Assembly (NCBI GenBank): GCA_017483765.1
Contig: JAFUVE010000039.1
Location: forward strand, 1 to 37,545
Origin: Bacteroidaceae bacterium
Lineage (GTDB): Bacteria; Bacteroidota; Bacteroidia; Bacteroidales; Bacteroidaceae
Length of the DNA stretch: 37,545 nucleotides
Reading direction: 5' to 3'
Under the pieces are notes generated by a model. It did not search any database. It saw only the letters and a program-made list of their open reading frames with translations, and was not told the DNA's origin. Each line of letters begins with the position of its first letter. Position 1 is the first letter of the stretch. The position numbers were made by a program, and so were the translations under genes. Of the stretch, positions 8,296 through 15,804 are shown piece by piece.

Positions 8296-9288
8296 TTACT
8301 CGGCGCGGAGTGTGTAGCGCTTGAAGTCTACAACGGTGAGGTCCTTGTCGATAGACTTGAGGTAGTCGGCAACAGAAATCTTGCTGTCGTCGATGTAAGC
8401 CTGGTTGAGCAGGCAAACCTCCTTGTAGTACTTGTTCAGACGGCCCTGGGCAATCATCTCGATCTTCTTGTCGTTGAGGTTCTGACGTGCAGACTCGCCT
8501 ACGGTTGCGATGATCTCGCGAGCCTGAGCGCCCTGCTCCTCTGTGATATAGCCCTTAGTGATGTTGGAGTTGATATGGTCGTCGCTGTCCACGTGGTTGG
8601 GGTTGATGCCAGCCTTCTTGAGCTGAACCTCGATGGCCTTCTTCACCTCGTCCTCCTTGGTCTTGTCGATGATGGCAGCAAGCTCCTTAGCCTTCTCCTC
8701 TTCTGTGATCTGGCTCTCGTCGAGTGCGATAGGGCTCATGGCAGCCACCTGCATGGCAATGCCCTTAGCCACCTCATCGGAGCAGTCCTTGTTGAAAGCC
8801 ACGAGCGTGCAGAGGAAGCTCTGGTTCATGTGGTTGTAAGCCACCACCTTCTCGCCCTCTACGGTTGCATATCCGTCGAGCTCCATCTTCTCGCCTGTGA
8901 CACCAGAGCGGTTCACCACAGCCTCGCTTGCGGGAACACCGTCGATATCGAGTGCGTTCACCTCTTCCTGAGTCTTGGCCTTTGCTGCCACGGCAGCGTC
9001 GATCACCTTGTTGGCCAGAGCCACGAAGTCAGCGTTCTTAGCCACGAAGTCGGTCTCACACTTGAGTGCGACCATTGCACCGAACTTGCCGTCCACCTTA
9101 GCGAGCACGCAGCCCTCGGCAGCCTCGCGGTCTGAACGCTTTGCAGCTACCATCTGTCCCTTCTTGCGAAGGATCTCCATAGCGGCGTCCATGTCGCCGT
9201 TGGCCTCTGTCAGCGCCTTCTTGCAGTCCATCAGGCCTGCCTGAGTCTTCTGACGAAGCGCATTTATCTCTTTTAATGTAATTGCCAT
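8296..9288 (-). CDS. tsf: Translation elongation factor Ts, 330 aa
   Basis: EF-Ts exchanges GDP for GTP on EF-Tu in the cytoplasm. The N-terminal UBA-like module (MAITLKEINALRQKTQAGL, then MDCKKALTEANGD) and the signature CETDFVAKNADF (about residues 77-88) that contacts EF-Tu are clear, and two dimerisation-type core repeats follow (about 60-285). The length is somewhat greater than the roughly 280 residues of E. coli, as usual in Bacteroidetes. It is the last gene of the ribosomal operon, 104 bases downstream of rpsB; that gap carries a 9-base-period array. A strong terminator follows. The start ATG has no Shine-Dalgarno site. Confidence 0.97.
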   Translation of the reverse strand: MAITLKEINALRQKTQAGLMDCKKALTEANGDMDAAMEILRKKGQMVAAKRSDREAAEGCVLAKVDGKFGAMVALKCETDFVAKNADFVALANKVIDAAVAAKAKTQEEVNALDIDGVPASEAVVNRSGVTGEKMELDGYATVEGEKVVAYNHMNQSFLCTLVAFNKDCSDEVAKGIAMQVAAMSPIALDESQITEEEKAKELAAIIDKTKEDEVKKAIEVQLKKAGINPNHVDSDDHINSNITKGYITEEQGAQAREIIATVGESARQNLNDKKIEMIAQGRLNKYYKEVCLLNQAYIDDSKISVADYLKSIDKDLTVVDFKRYTLRAE

Positions 9289-9326
9289 TTTGGTATTAAA
9301 AAAATTAAATGATTTAGGATTTATGA

Positions 9327-9381
9327 TTCGCCGGAATTTCCGGAGATTCCGGACAATCCGGAAATTCCGGACTGTCCAGAC
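9327..9381. repeat. 9-base-period TCCGGA array between rpsB and tsf
   Basis: The word TTCCGG/TCCGGA recurs every 9 bases about six times with variable 3-base fillers (AAT, GAT, CAA, AAT, CTG). TCCGGA is itself a palindrome, so the RNA could pair with itself in several registers. It fills most of the gap between two co-transcribed genes. Confidence 0.85.
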
Positions 9382-9392
9382 TCTGTATCTTA

Positions 9393-10256
9393 TTACTCAG
9401 CAGCCTCTTCAGCAGGTGCCTCAGCAGCAGCCTCAGCAGCAGCCTCAGCTACAGGAGCCTCAGCGGCCTCCTCCTTCTTCTCAGCGCGAGCTCTCGACAC
9501 ACGCTTGCGTGCAGGACGATCCTCAGGAACGTTCTCCTCGCCAGCCTGCTCCATGTCCACGCGCTCAGCCTTGCGCTCCTCGATACCCTCAGCGATGGCA
9601 GCCACGCATGCGTCTACGATCACCTCGATAGACTTTGTAGCGTCGTCGTTTGCAGGAATCACGTAGTCCACGTTAGAAGGGTCGGAGTTGGTGTCCACGA
9701 TGCCGAACACAGGGATACCGAGGCGGTTAGCCTCTTTCACTGCGATGTTCTCCTTCATCACGTCGATTACGAACAAAGCGTAAGGCAGACGCTTCAGGTC
9801 GGCGATAGAACCAAGGTTCTTCTCCAGCTTCTCACGCTTGCGGCGAATCTGGAGGTTCTCACGCTTTGAGAGCTTGTCGTAAGTGCCGTCGGCGAGCATC
9901 TTGTCGATGTTGGCCATCTTCTTCACGGCCTTGCGTATGGTGGGGAAGTTGGTGAGCATACCGCCCGGCCATCGTTCGATGACGTAGGGCATACCAACTG
10001 AAGCAGCTTTCTCAGCCACTACTTCTTTAGCCTGCTTTTTTGTAGCAACAAAAAGGATTTTCTCGCCGTTCTTAGCGATTTGCTTGAGAGCCTCAGCAGC
10101 CTGGTCAATCTTGGCTACGGTTTTGTGGAGGTCGATGATGTGGATACCGTTACGCTCCATGAAGATGTAAGGAGCCATTGCGGGATTCCATTTTCTACGC
10201 AGGTGGCCGAAGTGGCTTCCTGCTGCAAGTAATGTCTCAAATGATGTTCTTGCCAT
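9393..10256 (-). CDS. rpsB: 30S ribosomal protein S2, 287 aa
   Basis: S2 binds 16S rRNA on the small subunit and helps recruit S1. Family signatures are visible: ASFETLLAAGSHFGHLRRKWNP-type N-terminus (residues 3-25), HIIDLHKTV (about 39-47), and the P-x-FGIVDTNSDPSNVDYVIPAND segment (about 182-203). The core is about 235 residues; the rest is an Ala/Glu-rich tail with repeats such as AEAAAEAAAEAPAEE, which is low complexity and probably disordered. It lies between rpsI and tsf on the same strand. A 389-base gap full of 7-base-period arrays separates it from rpsI, much longer than normal inside a ribosomal operon, and I find no promoter box in it. Confidence 0.97.
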   Translation of the reverse strand: MARTSFETLLAAGSHFGHLRRKWNPAMAPYIFMERNGIHIIDLHKTVAKIDQAAEALKQIAKNGEKILFVATKKQAKEVVAEKAASVGMPYVIERWPGGMLTNFPTIRKAVKKMANIDKMLADGTYDKLSKRENLQIRRKREKLEKNLGSIADLKRLPYALFVIDVMKENIAVKEANRLGIPVFGIVDTNSDPSNVDYVIPANDDATKSIEVIVDACVAAIAEGIEERKAERVDMEQAGEENVPEDRPARKRVSRARAEKKEEAAEAPVAEAAAEAAAEAPAEEAAE

Positions 10257-10314
10257 GATAGTTTACTTTCTTTTTAAGTTTTTGTTCAAACCCAGCCGGG
10301 GAGTAACTCAGCGA

Positions 10315-10340
10315 AGTAAAAAGTGAAAAGTGAAAAGTTT
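10315..10340. repeat. 7-base-period array (AGTGAAA type)
   Basis: AGTAAAA, AGTGAAA, AGTGAAA, AGTTTAT follow at 7-base steps within the rpsI-rpsB gap, about 60 bases upstream of the rpsB start. Confidence 0.7.
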
Positions 10341-10381
10341 ATTTACTTCTTTCTGATGATGCACAAGCCATAACCAGTTAT

Positions 10382-10425
10382 AAATATTAAATTTCAAATC
10401 TCAAATTTCAAATTTCAAATACCCC
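10382..10425. repeat. 7-base-period array (AAATTTC type)
   Basis: AAATATT, AAATTTC, AAATCTC, AAATTTC, AAATTTC, AAATACC: six units at a 7-base step. The same unit type occurs at 28617-28645 and 37517-37545. Confidence 0.85.
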
Positions 10426-10475
10426 AAAGAGGTCTTCCCAGTTTAGATACTAAACAATGATTAATTATTAGTTGA

Positions 10476-10511
10476 GAGTTCAACGTTGAGGGTTTTAGCC
10501 CCTCAAAACTC
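10476..10511. other. Hairpin in the rpsI-rpsB gap
   Basis: TTGAGGG (10486-10492) pairs with CCCTCAA (10100 bases downstream numbering 10500-10506) around a 7-base loop, and GAGTT/AACTC can extend it across a bulge. There is no T run on the minus strand, so it is not a clear terminator. Confidence 0.35.
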
Positions 10512-10562
10512 ATCTCCCGGTTAATTTAATTGAATAATTGTTCAGATTTCAGCTGTTTGTTT

Positions 10563-10643
10563 CAGTTAAGAGTTGTCAGTTGTGAGCTGTCAGTTGTCAG
10601 TAGCCAACGTCTCAACTCTAAACTCTCAACTCTAAACTAAAAA
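10563..10643. repeat. Double 7-base-period array just after rpsI
   Basis: Two blocks adjoin: AGTTGTC-type units (about 10568-10602) and TCTAAAC/TCTCAAC units (about 10610-10640). The second block reaches to within a few bases of the rpsI stop codon. Unit sequence differs between the blocks while the 7-base step is kept. Confidence 0.85.
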
Positions 10644-10645
10644 AA

Positions 10646-11032
10646 TTAACGCTTACTGAACTGGAATCTGCGGCGTGCCTTCGGACGACCCGGCTTCTTA
10701 CGCTCAACAACACGAGAGTCGCGAGTGATGAATCCTGCCTGGCGAAGTGCCTTCTTGTCCTCAGCGTTGATTTTCACGAGTGCGCGGGCGATAGCGAGAC
10801 GCAGTGCCTGTGACTGTCCGGTGTAACCACCACCGAAGAGGTTTACTTTGATGTCGTACTTCTCAGCCACGTCGAGAAGGTTGAGCGGCTGCTTAACGAC
10901 AAACTGGATTAACTCTGATGGGAAATAGTCAGCGAGGTCACGCTTGTTGATAGTGATCTTACCCGTTCCCTCTTTCATATATATACGGGCTACAGCAGCT
11001 TTACGGCGGCCCAATGCATTTATAACTTCCAT
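10646..11032 (-). CDS. rpsI: 30S ribosomal protein S9, 128 aa
   Basis: S9 sits in the head of the 30S subunit and its C-terminal tail reaches the P-site tRNA. The N-terminal ALGRRKAAVARIYM (about residues 6-19), the central NLFGGGYTGQSQALRLAIARAL (about 64-85) and the basic C-terminus KKPGRPKARRRFQFSKR, ending in the conserved Lys-Arg, identify it. The length is typical. It follows rplM by 8 bases, the standard L13-S9 pairing, so the two are certainly co-transcribed. Confidence 0.98.
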   Translation of the reverse strand: MEVINALGRRKAAVARIYMKEGTGKITINKRDLADYFPSELIQFVVKQPLNLLDVAEKYDIKVNLFGGGYTGQSQALRLAIARALVKINAEDKKALRQAGFITRDSRVVERKKPGRPKARRRFQFSKR

Positions 11033-11040
11033 GATGATTA

Positions 11041-11502
11041 TTATTTAAGCGCGTTAATATCAATAGTCTTAGGGCTCTGGGCCTGCTGGTTGTGCTCCGG
11101 ACCCTCATAGATGTAGAGGTTTTTCAGTACTTTTGCGCCGAGGCGTCCTTTTGGAAGCATGCCCTTCACGGCATGACGGAGAATACGCTCGTATCCGTTG
11201 GGCTTCTTGGCGAGATCCTGCATGTTGATCTTGTGCTGACCGCCTGGATAGCCAGAGAATGTGATGAGTTCCTTCTCTGCCCATTTGTTGCCTGAGAACT
11301 GGATCTTTTCTGCGTTGATAATAATCACATTGTCTCCACAGTCCTGGTTAGGTGTGAAGCATGGCTTGTACTTGCCTCGCAAGATTTTTGCTACCTTTGA
11401 GCAGAGGCGACCTACGATCTGGTCTGTGGCGTCAACAACGACCCACTCTTTCTTTGCCTCTTCAGGTGTTGCAAAATGCGTTGTGAAACTAAGAGTTTTC
11501 AT
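11041..11502 (-). CDS. rplM: 50S ribosomal protein L13, 153 aa
   Basis: L13 is an early assembly protein of the large subunit. Signature segments are WVVVDATDQIVGRLCSKVAK (about residues 20-39), LRGKYKPCFTPNQDCGD (about 42-58), the FSGNKWAEK variant (about 69-77) and RHAVKGMLPKGRLG (about 109-122). It is the first gene of the operon; a well-formed Bacteroidetes promoter lies about 140 bases upstream with a leader hairpin between. The leader length leaves room for regulation, but autoregulation is not shown by the sequence. Confidence 0.98.
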   Translation of the reverse strand: MKTLSFTTHFATPEEAKKEWVVVDATDQIVGRLCSKVAKILRGKYKPCFTPNQDCGDNVIIINAEKIQFSGNKWAEKELITFSGYPGGQHKINMQDLAKKPNGYERILRHAVKGMLPKGRLGAKVLKNLYIYEGPEHNQQAQSPKTIDINALK

Positions 11503-11605
11503 TCTTTTTCTGTTTACTTTTTGTTGTTACTAAATTGCTGTCTGTCAATGATTCACGGACCGTGTTCCCGGCTAATAGGATGCACTATCCACACACCAAC
11601 AAGGG

Positions 11606-11623
11606 CACGCTTCGGGGAGCGTG
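11606..11623 (-). other. Hairpin in the rplM leader
   Basis: CACGCT (11606-11611) and AGCGTG (11618-11623) form a 6-bp stem with a 6-base loop just after the predicted transcription start. It could be a simple stabilising structure or a ribosomal-protein target; nothing here distinguishes the two. Confidence 0.45.
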
Positions 11624-11639
11624 TCTACAAAATGGACTG

Positions 11640-11671
11640 CAAAGTTACAAAAAAAACCGCACACAACCAAA
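11640..11671 (-). promoter_or_regulatory. Promoter of the rplM operon
   Basis: On the minus strand TTTG (11671-11668) is followed after exactly 20 bases by TAACTTTG (11647-11640), a full match to the Bacteroidetes -33/-7 consensus. The -33 box lies inside the loop of the preceding terminator hairpin. Confidence 0.85.
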
Positions 11672-11689
11672 GGTTTAGCGGTTTTTTTT
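11649..11689 (-). terminator. Terminator of the SH3b gene, overlapping the rplM promoter
   Basis: AAAAAAAACCGC (11649-11660) pairs with GCGGTTTTTTTT (11678-11689). On the minus strand the stem ends in a run of T. It lies about 90 bases beyond the SH3b protein stop codon and physically overlaps the rplM promoter. Confidence 0.75.
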
Positions 11690-11707
11690 GACAGTTTTTG
11701 ATTTTTG

Positions 11708-11762
11708 ACCGGATTTTCTGGAGATTCCGGGGTTTCCGGGATTTCCGGACTTTCCGGGCTTC
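11708..11762. repeat. 9-base-period TCCGG array downstream of the SH3b gene
   Basis: TTCCGG/TCTGG words recur at 9-base steps about six times with fillers of 3 bases. Same class as 9327-9381 and 25011-25080. Confidence 0.85.
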
Positions 11763-11775
11763 TCAAGCAACGGCC

Positions 11776-12312
11776 TTATTCAGTATAAGCATACTGCATG
11801 TAGACGTAGACGACATGCCCGTTGTAGCGGGTCTTATAGAAGCTGCCGGAAGTACCGAGATACGGCAGGCGTGTGTACTTAGGCACATGGATGTGGTAGC
11901 CATAGCCGTCGGACAATATGCCGGAGTTAAGGCTCGGTCCAAGACGGAAATTCACGTCTGTGCCGTTGATGACAAGGCTTTTGCCGCCTCCGTGGCGTCC
12001 CTGCCGTGGTGCGAGGTTCTGGCCATAGCCCCCGTTGGACATTCGGGCAAACTGCGAGGACACCCACAGGATGTCGCCGTTGACATAGATGCTGTAGAAG
12101 CCGTTACGGGTCTGGCCGGCGTAGGTGAACGACGTGCCGCGGGAATAGTGGATGTGGTTGCCGTAGTAGTCGGAGAGAATACCGGCATTCATCGACGGTG
12201 CGTAGCGGAGGTTGACATTGCCGCTGGTGAGGGTCACTTTTTGTGCATCTGCATTGACACAGAAGAGGCACAGCGCAAAAATGAGCGCGAATGTTTTCAT
12301 TAGGTGTTTCAT
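11776..12312 (-). CDS. Secreted protein with two SH3b-like domains, 178 aa
   Basis: Starting at the ATG at 12312, the product has a signal peptide (MKHLMKTFALIFALCLFCVNADAQ). Two bacterial SH3-like repeats follow: about residues 25-90 (NVNLRYAPSMNAGILSDYYG) and about 108-178 (DVNFRLGPSLNSGILSDGYG), each opening with the V-N-x-R-x-x-P-S pattern of SH3b modules that bind cell wall or peptides. A Gly/Arg-rich linker (NGGYGQNLAPRQGRHGGG) joins them. No catalytic domain is present, so it is probably a periplasmic or envelope binding protein. The frame runs open upstream to 12435, but the -7 box at 12361-12368 lies inside that extension, so the 12312 start is preferred; ATG 12300 is also possible. 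It stands alone between two operons. Confidence 0.8.
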   Translation of the reverse strand: MKHLMKTFALIFALCLFCVNADAQKVTLTSGNVNLRYAPSMNAGILSDYYGNHIHYSRGTSFTYAGQTRNGFYSIYVNGDILWVSSQFARMSNGGYGQNLAPRQGRHGGGKSLVINGTDVNFRLGPSLNSGILSDGYGYHIHVPKYTRLPYLGTSGSFYKTRYNGHVVYVYMQYAYTE

Positions 12313-12360
12313 GATGATAACATTTGTTAATGGGTTAATAATTAGGATTGTAACAGGAAG

Positions 12361-12368
12361 CAAAAGTA
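12361..12368 (-). promoter_or_regulatory. -7 box of the SH3b gene
   Basis: The minus strand reads TACTTTTG, matching TAnnTTTG. No good -33 box is seen. It places the transcript start about 40 bases before ATG 12312 and so excludes the longer frame. Confidence 0.6.
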
Positions 12369-12448
12369 AAAATGGGAGTAAAAGTGGACGATAGTGTGGT
12401 CTGTAGCTTGAGCAACTGAGGGGATGGAAAGGCAAATACCAAAAGCAT

Positions 12449-12482
12449 GAAAAGGATATGCCCCATGAGGCACACCCTTTTC
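12449..12482 (-). terminator. Probable terminator of the nqr operon
   Basis: GAAAAGG...TGCC (12449-12462) pairs imperfectly with GGCA...CCTTTTC (12469-12482) 14 bases past the nqrF stop codon. The T run beyond it on the minus strand is short (GCTTTTGG), so the call is moderate. Confidence 0.55.
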
Positions 12483-12495
12483 ACACATCGTATGA

Positions 12496-13767
12496 TTAAC
12501 CACCGAAGTTGTCGAATCGAATCATGTCGTCCTCCACACCGAGAGAGTGCAGGAGGTCGAGCACGGTCTTTGCCATCATTGGAGGTCCGCAGAGGTAGTA
12601 CTCCACGTCTTCTGGTGCCTCATGCTGCTTGAGGTAGGTGTCGCCCAGCACGTTGGCGATGAATCCCGGGTTGTACTTCACACCCAATGCGTCTGCCTTC
12701 TTGTCCGGGAAGTCGAGAGCGAGATGGAAGTGGAAGTTCGGGTACTCCTTCTCCAGCTCGAGGAAGTCCTCCATGAAGAACACCTCGTCGATGCCACGTG
12801 CACCATAGAAGTAGTGCATCTCGCGGTCGCGTGTGTGGAGCGTCTTGAGCATATGCATGATCTGCGCGCGCAGAGGTGCCATACCGGCGCCACCACCTAC
12901 CCAAATCATCTCGCGCTTGGAGTCGAAGACCGGTGCGAACTCACCGTAAGGGCCGCTCATGATACACTTGTCGCCCGGCTTGAGGCTGAAGATGTAGGAA
13001 GAGGCGATACCCGGGCTCACTGGCTGGAATCCAACCTGCGGCTTGGGCAGGAACGGAGGAGTGGCGATACGCACGGTCAGCGTGATGATGTCGCCCTCGT
13101 CGGGATAGTTGGCCATGGAGTAGGCACGAACGGTAGGAGTGTCGTTCACGCACTTGAGCGAGAAGATGTTGAACTTCTCCCAAACAGGCACATAGAGTTC
13201 TCCGATGTCGTTCTTGTCGAAGTCCTTGTCGTAGTCGAGGCTGTAGGCAGGAATCTTGATCTGCGCATAGGCACTAGGAACGAAGTCCATGTGCTCGCCC
13301 GGAGGCAGCTGAACCTTGAATTCCTTGATGAATGAAGCCACGTTCTTGTTGCTGATGACGGTGCACTCCCACTCTTTCACGCCCATGACAGACTCAGGCA
13401 CCTTGATTGACAGGTCGCCCTTCACCTTGCACTGGCAGCCCAGACGGTAATGCTCCTTGATTTGCTTGCGGGTGAAATGTCCCTTCTCAGAGTCGAGGAT
13501 TTCGCCTCCACCCTCCACGACCTGGCATTTGCACTGGCCGCAGGAGCCTTTTCCGCCGCAGGCTGAAGAGAGATAGATGCCGTTCTCTGCCAGTGTGGCC
13601 AAGAGGCTGCTGCCCTGCCCCACCGACAGTTTGTTCTCGCCGTTGATGGTCAGCGTGACGTTGCCACTCGGCGACAGGTATTTCTTAGCAACGAGCAGGA
13701 TGATAACCAGCACGAGAATTATCGCCAAGAATACACCGATACTTGATAAAATAAAATTCATGTCCAT
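12496..13767 (-). CDS. nqrF: Na+-translocating NADH:quinone reductase subunit F, 423 aa
   Basis: NqrF is the NADH-oxidising entry point of the Na+-pumping NQR complex. One N-terminal membrane helix (residues 5-27) anchors a 2Fe-2S ferredoxin domain with ligands C70, C76, C79 and C111. A ferredoxin-reductase-like domain follows: the FAD motif R214-A-Y-S217, the NADH-binding GGGAGMAP (291-298) and C393-G-P-P near the C-terminus, which ends in the aromatic-containing FDNFGG. All key residues are present and the length is normal for the family. It is the last gene of nqrABCDEF, 18 bases after nqrE. Confidence 0.97.
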   Translation of the reverse strand: MDMNFILSSIGVFLAIILVLVIILLVAKKYLSPSGNVTLTINGENKLSVGQGSSLLATLAENGIYLSSACGGKGSCGQCKCQVVEGGGEILDSEKGHFTRKQIKEHYRLGCQCKVKGDLSIKVPESVMGVKEWECTVISNKNVASFIKEFKVQLPPGEHMDFVPSAYAQIKIPAYSLDYDKDFDKNDIGELYVPVWEKFNIFSLKCVNDTPTVRAYSMANYPDEGDIITLTVRIATPPFLPKPQVGFQPVSPGIASSYIFSLKPGDKCIMSGPYGEFAPVFDSKREMIWVGGGAGMAPLRAQIMHMLKTLHTRDREMHYFYGARGIDEVFFMEDFLELEKEYPNFHFHLALDFPDKKADALGVKYNPGFIANVLGDTYLKQHEAPEDVEYYLCGPPMMAKTVLDLLHSLGVEDDMIRFDNFGG

Positions 13768-13785
13768 AAGTTATATCCTTTCGTT

Positions 13786-14409
13786 TTAGAGTTTAAGACC
13801 AGAGAAACACATAAATGCCATGGCCATGAGACCCACGGTGATGAAAGTGATGCCGAGTCCCTGCAGTGGCTTGGGCACATCGCTGTATGCCATCTTCTCG
13901 CGTATGGCGGCGAGGCTGACGATAGCGAGCGTCCAGCCGATGCCCGATCCGAGCGCGTAGGCCACGCAGTCGCCCACACCACCGATGAACTGAGTGGACC
14001 CAGGCTCGAGGTTGATGCGCTGCTGCATGAACAGCGACGCACCCATGATGGCGCAGTTCACGGCAATCAGAGGGAGGAATATACCGAGGGCAGCATAGAG
14101 CGACGGAGAGAATTTCTCCACGATCATCTCCACGAGCTGCACCATGGCGGCAATCACGGCAATGAAGAGGATGAAGCTGAGGAAAGTGAGGTCCACGCCG
14201 AGGATTCCCTCAGCCGCGAGCACCTTCGTCTGCAGAAGATAGTCCACAGGGACCGTGATGAGGAGCACGAACGTGACGGCGATGCCGAGTCCGAGCGAAG
14301 TCTTCACAGTCTTGGATACAGCAAGATAAGAGCACATACCCAAGAAGAACGCGAAGATCATGTTGTCGACGAAAATCGAGCGAACAAATAAACTAAAGAA
14401 ATGTTCCAT
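13786..14409 (-). CDS. nqrE: Na+-translocating NADH:quinone reductase subunit E, 207 aa
   Basis: A six-helix membrane subunit of NQR, related to NqrD and to RnfA. The conserved cysteines C26 ([11 protein letters not shown]) and C119 (AVNCAIMG), which with those of NqrD hold the intramembrane Fe-S centre in characterised enzymes, are present. The two halves of NqrD/NqrE pack with inverted topology. The start is the first ATG, 30 bases after nqrD, and the stop is 18 bases before nqrF. Confidence 0.96.
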   Translation of the reverse strand: MEHFFSLFVRSIFVDNMIFAFFLGMCSYLAVSKTVKTSLGLGIAVTFVLLITVPVDYLLQTKVLAAEGILGVDLTFLSFILFIAVIAAMVQLVEMIVEKFSPSLYAALGIFLPLIAVNCAIMGASLFMQQRINLEPGSTQFIGGVGDCVAYALGSGIGWTLAIVSLAAIREKMAYSDVPKPLQGLGITFITVGLMAMAFMCFSGLKL

Positions 14410-14439
14410 AATTTTTTCGTTTTTTACTTAGTTATGTGA

Positions 14440-15078
14440 TTACTGTATTTTGTCCTTGTTGTAGGCACGGTGTGCCCAGATGATGCATCCCACGAGGATG
14501 AGCGCCATGGCCGGCATGGTCATCATGCCGTTGTGCAGGTAGCCACCGCCGTTGTCGAGCAGCCAGGAGTCCGGAATGATCTGGAATCCGAAGATGGAGC
14601 CGAAACCGAGCAGCTCGCGGACGAAACCTACGATGACGAGTACGATGGCGTAACCCAGTCCGTTGGCGATACCGTCGAGGAACGACTCCCACGGACCGTT
14701 CATCATGGCGAAGGCCTCAAGGCGCCCCATGAGGATACAGTTGGTGATGATCAGTCCCACATAGACTGAGAGCTGTACGCTCACGTCGTAGACATAGGCT
14801 TTCAGGATGTTGCTCACGATGGTCACCAGAGCTGCCACCACAACAAGCTGAACAATGATACGGATGCGGTTAGGGATGGTCTTTCTGATGAGAGAGATAA
14901 TTACGTTAGAGAAAGCCGTGATAACCGTCACAGAGAGACCCATGACGATGGCTGGCTTGAGTTGTGCGGTAACGGCAAGCGCAGAGCAGATACCGAGCAC
15001 CTGTACCGCAACCGGGTTGTTCAGGTTGAGAGGGCTTTTGAATACTTCGCCATTCTCCTTTGAAAATAATTTACCCAT
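14440..15078 (-). CDS. nqrD: Na+-translocating NADH:quinone reductase subunit D, 212 aa
   Basis: The partner membrane subunit to NqrE, related to RnfE. The conserved cysteines are C31 (VLGICSALAVT) and C114 (IITNCILMGRLEAFA), matching the pair that coordinates the intramembrane iron centre. GPWESFLDGIANGLGY is the family's conserved loop after the second cysteine. The gene follows nqrC by 15 bases. Confidence 0.96.
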   Translation of the reverse strand: MGKLFSKENGEVFKSPLNLNNPVAVQVLGICSALAVTAQLKPAIVMGLSVTVITAFSNVIISLIRKTIPNRIRIIVQLVVVAALVTIVSNILKAYVYDVSVQLSVYVGLIITNCILMGRLEAFAMMNGPWESFLDGIANGLGYAIVLVIVGFVRELLGFGSIFGFQIIPDSWLLDNGGGYLHNGMMTMPAMALILVGCIIWAHRAYNKDKIQ

Positions 15079-15093
15079 ATTCTTTGTCCTCCT

Positions 15094-15801
15094 TTATTTT
15101 TTAAGACTATCCAGGATATCCTTGTAGTCGGACAGACCCTTCTGAATCATATTGTTAACACCATCGGAAGTAAGGGTGGCGCCTGTAATGCCGTTCACGT
15201 AGTTATCAGCACTGATGTCGCCCTCTTTACCTTTCTTTACCACGCTCAGAGCGATTTTTGATTTATCATCGCCAGCGAACAGTTTCTTACCCTGGAACTT
15301 GCTCTGAAACTCAAGCTCTGTGATACGGGCACCCAGTCCGGCTGTCTCGCTCTCATGAGAGAAATAAGTTCCATAAACAGTCTCACAGTCGTCGTCGAGG
15401 GCCACATAGCCCCAGATGCCGCCCCACAGACCGGCGCCTGTCATAGGAATGACATATTTCTTCCCATCGGGAGTCTCTGCCACATAGAGAGGACGATTGT
15501 CCTTGGTCAGATTCTTGTTCTCCACAGCAAAACCGCCGTTTTCGGCTTTGACTGACGCACTTCCGTCGTAAACAGGATCTGCCTTGACCAGCTCGGCATA
15601 TTTAGCCTGAACATCATAGTCAGAACCCTTCTCGATGCGGAGCGCGGCGAGAATCTGGCTGCGTTTGTCGTTAGCCACGTTCTCATCCTGCGTCGGTTTC
15701 AACGCTGAAGCCACGAAGGCAAGGAGAAACGCCACGATAATCACCATGATGGAAGCATATATAATAGTATATGCGTTTCCGTTTGTATTCAGTTTACCCA
15801 T
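15094..15801 (-). CDS. nqrC: Na+-translocating NADH:quinone reductase subunit C, 235 aa
   Basis: NqrC carries a covalently bound FMN on the outer side of the membrane. One N-terminal helix (about residues 11-33) anchors the protein, followed by the FMN-binding domain. The flavinylation motif is T206-G-A-T-L-T211, with T211 the expected phosphoester-linked residue, in GITGATLTSDGV. GLGARITE (about 155-162) is also conserved. FMN attachment needs an ApbE flavin transferase, which is not encoded in this window. It starts 3 bases after nqrB stops, so translation is probably coupled. Confidence 0.96.
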   Translation of the reverse strand: MGKLNTNGNAYTIIYASIMVIIVAFLLAFVASALKPTQDENVANDKRSQILAALRIEKGSDYDVQAKYAELVKADPVYDGSASVKAENGGFAVENKNLTKDNRPLYVAETPDGKKYVIPMTGAGLWGGIWGYVALDDDCETVYGTYFSHESETAGLGARITELEFQSKFQGKKLFAGDDKSKIALSVVKKGKEGDISADNYVNGITGATLTSDGVNNMIQKGLSDYKDILDSLKK

Positions 15802-15804
15802 AGC

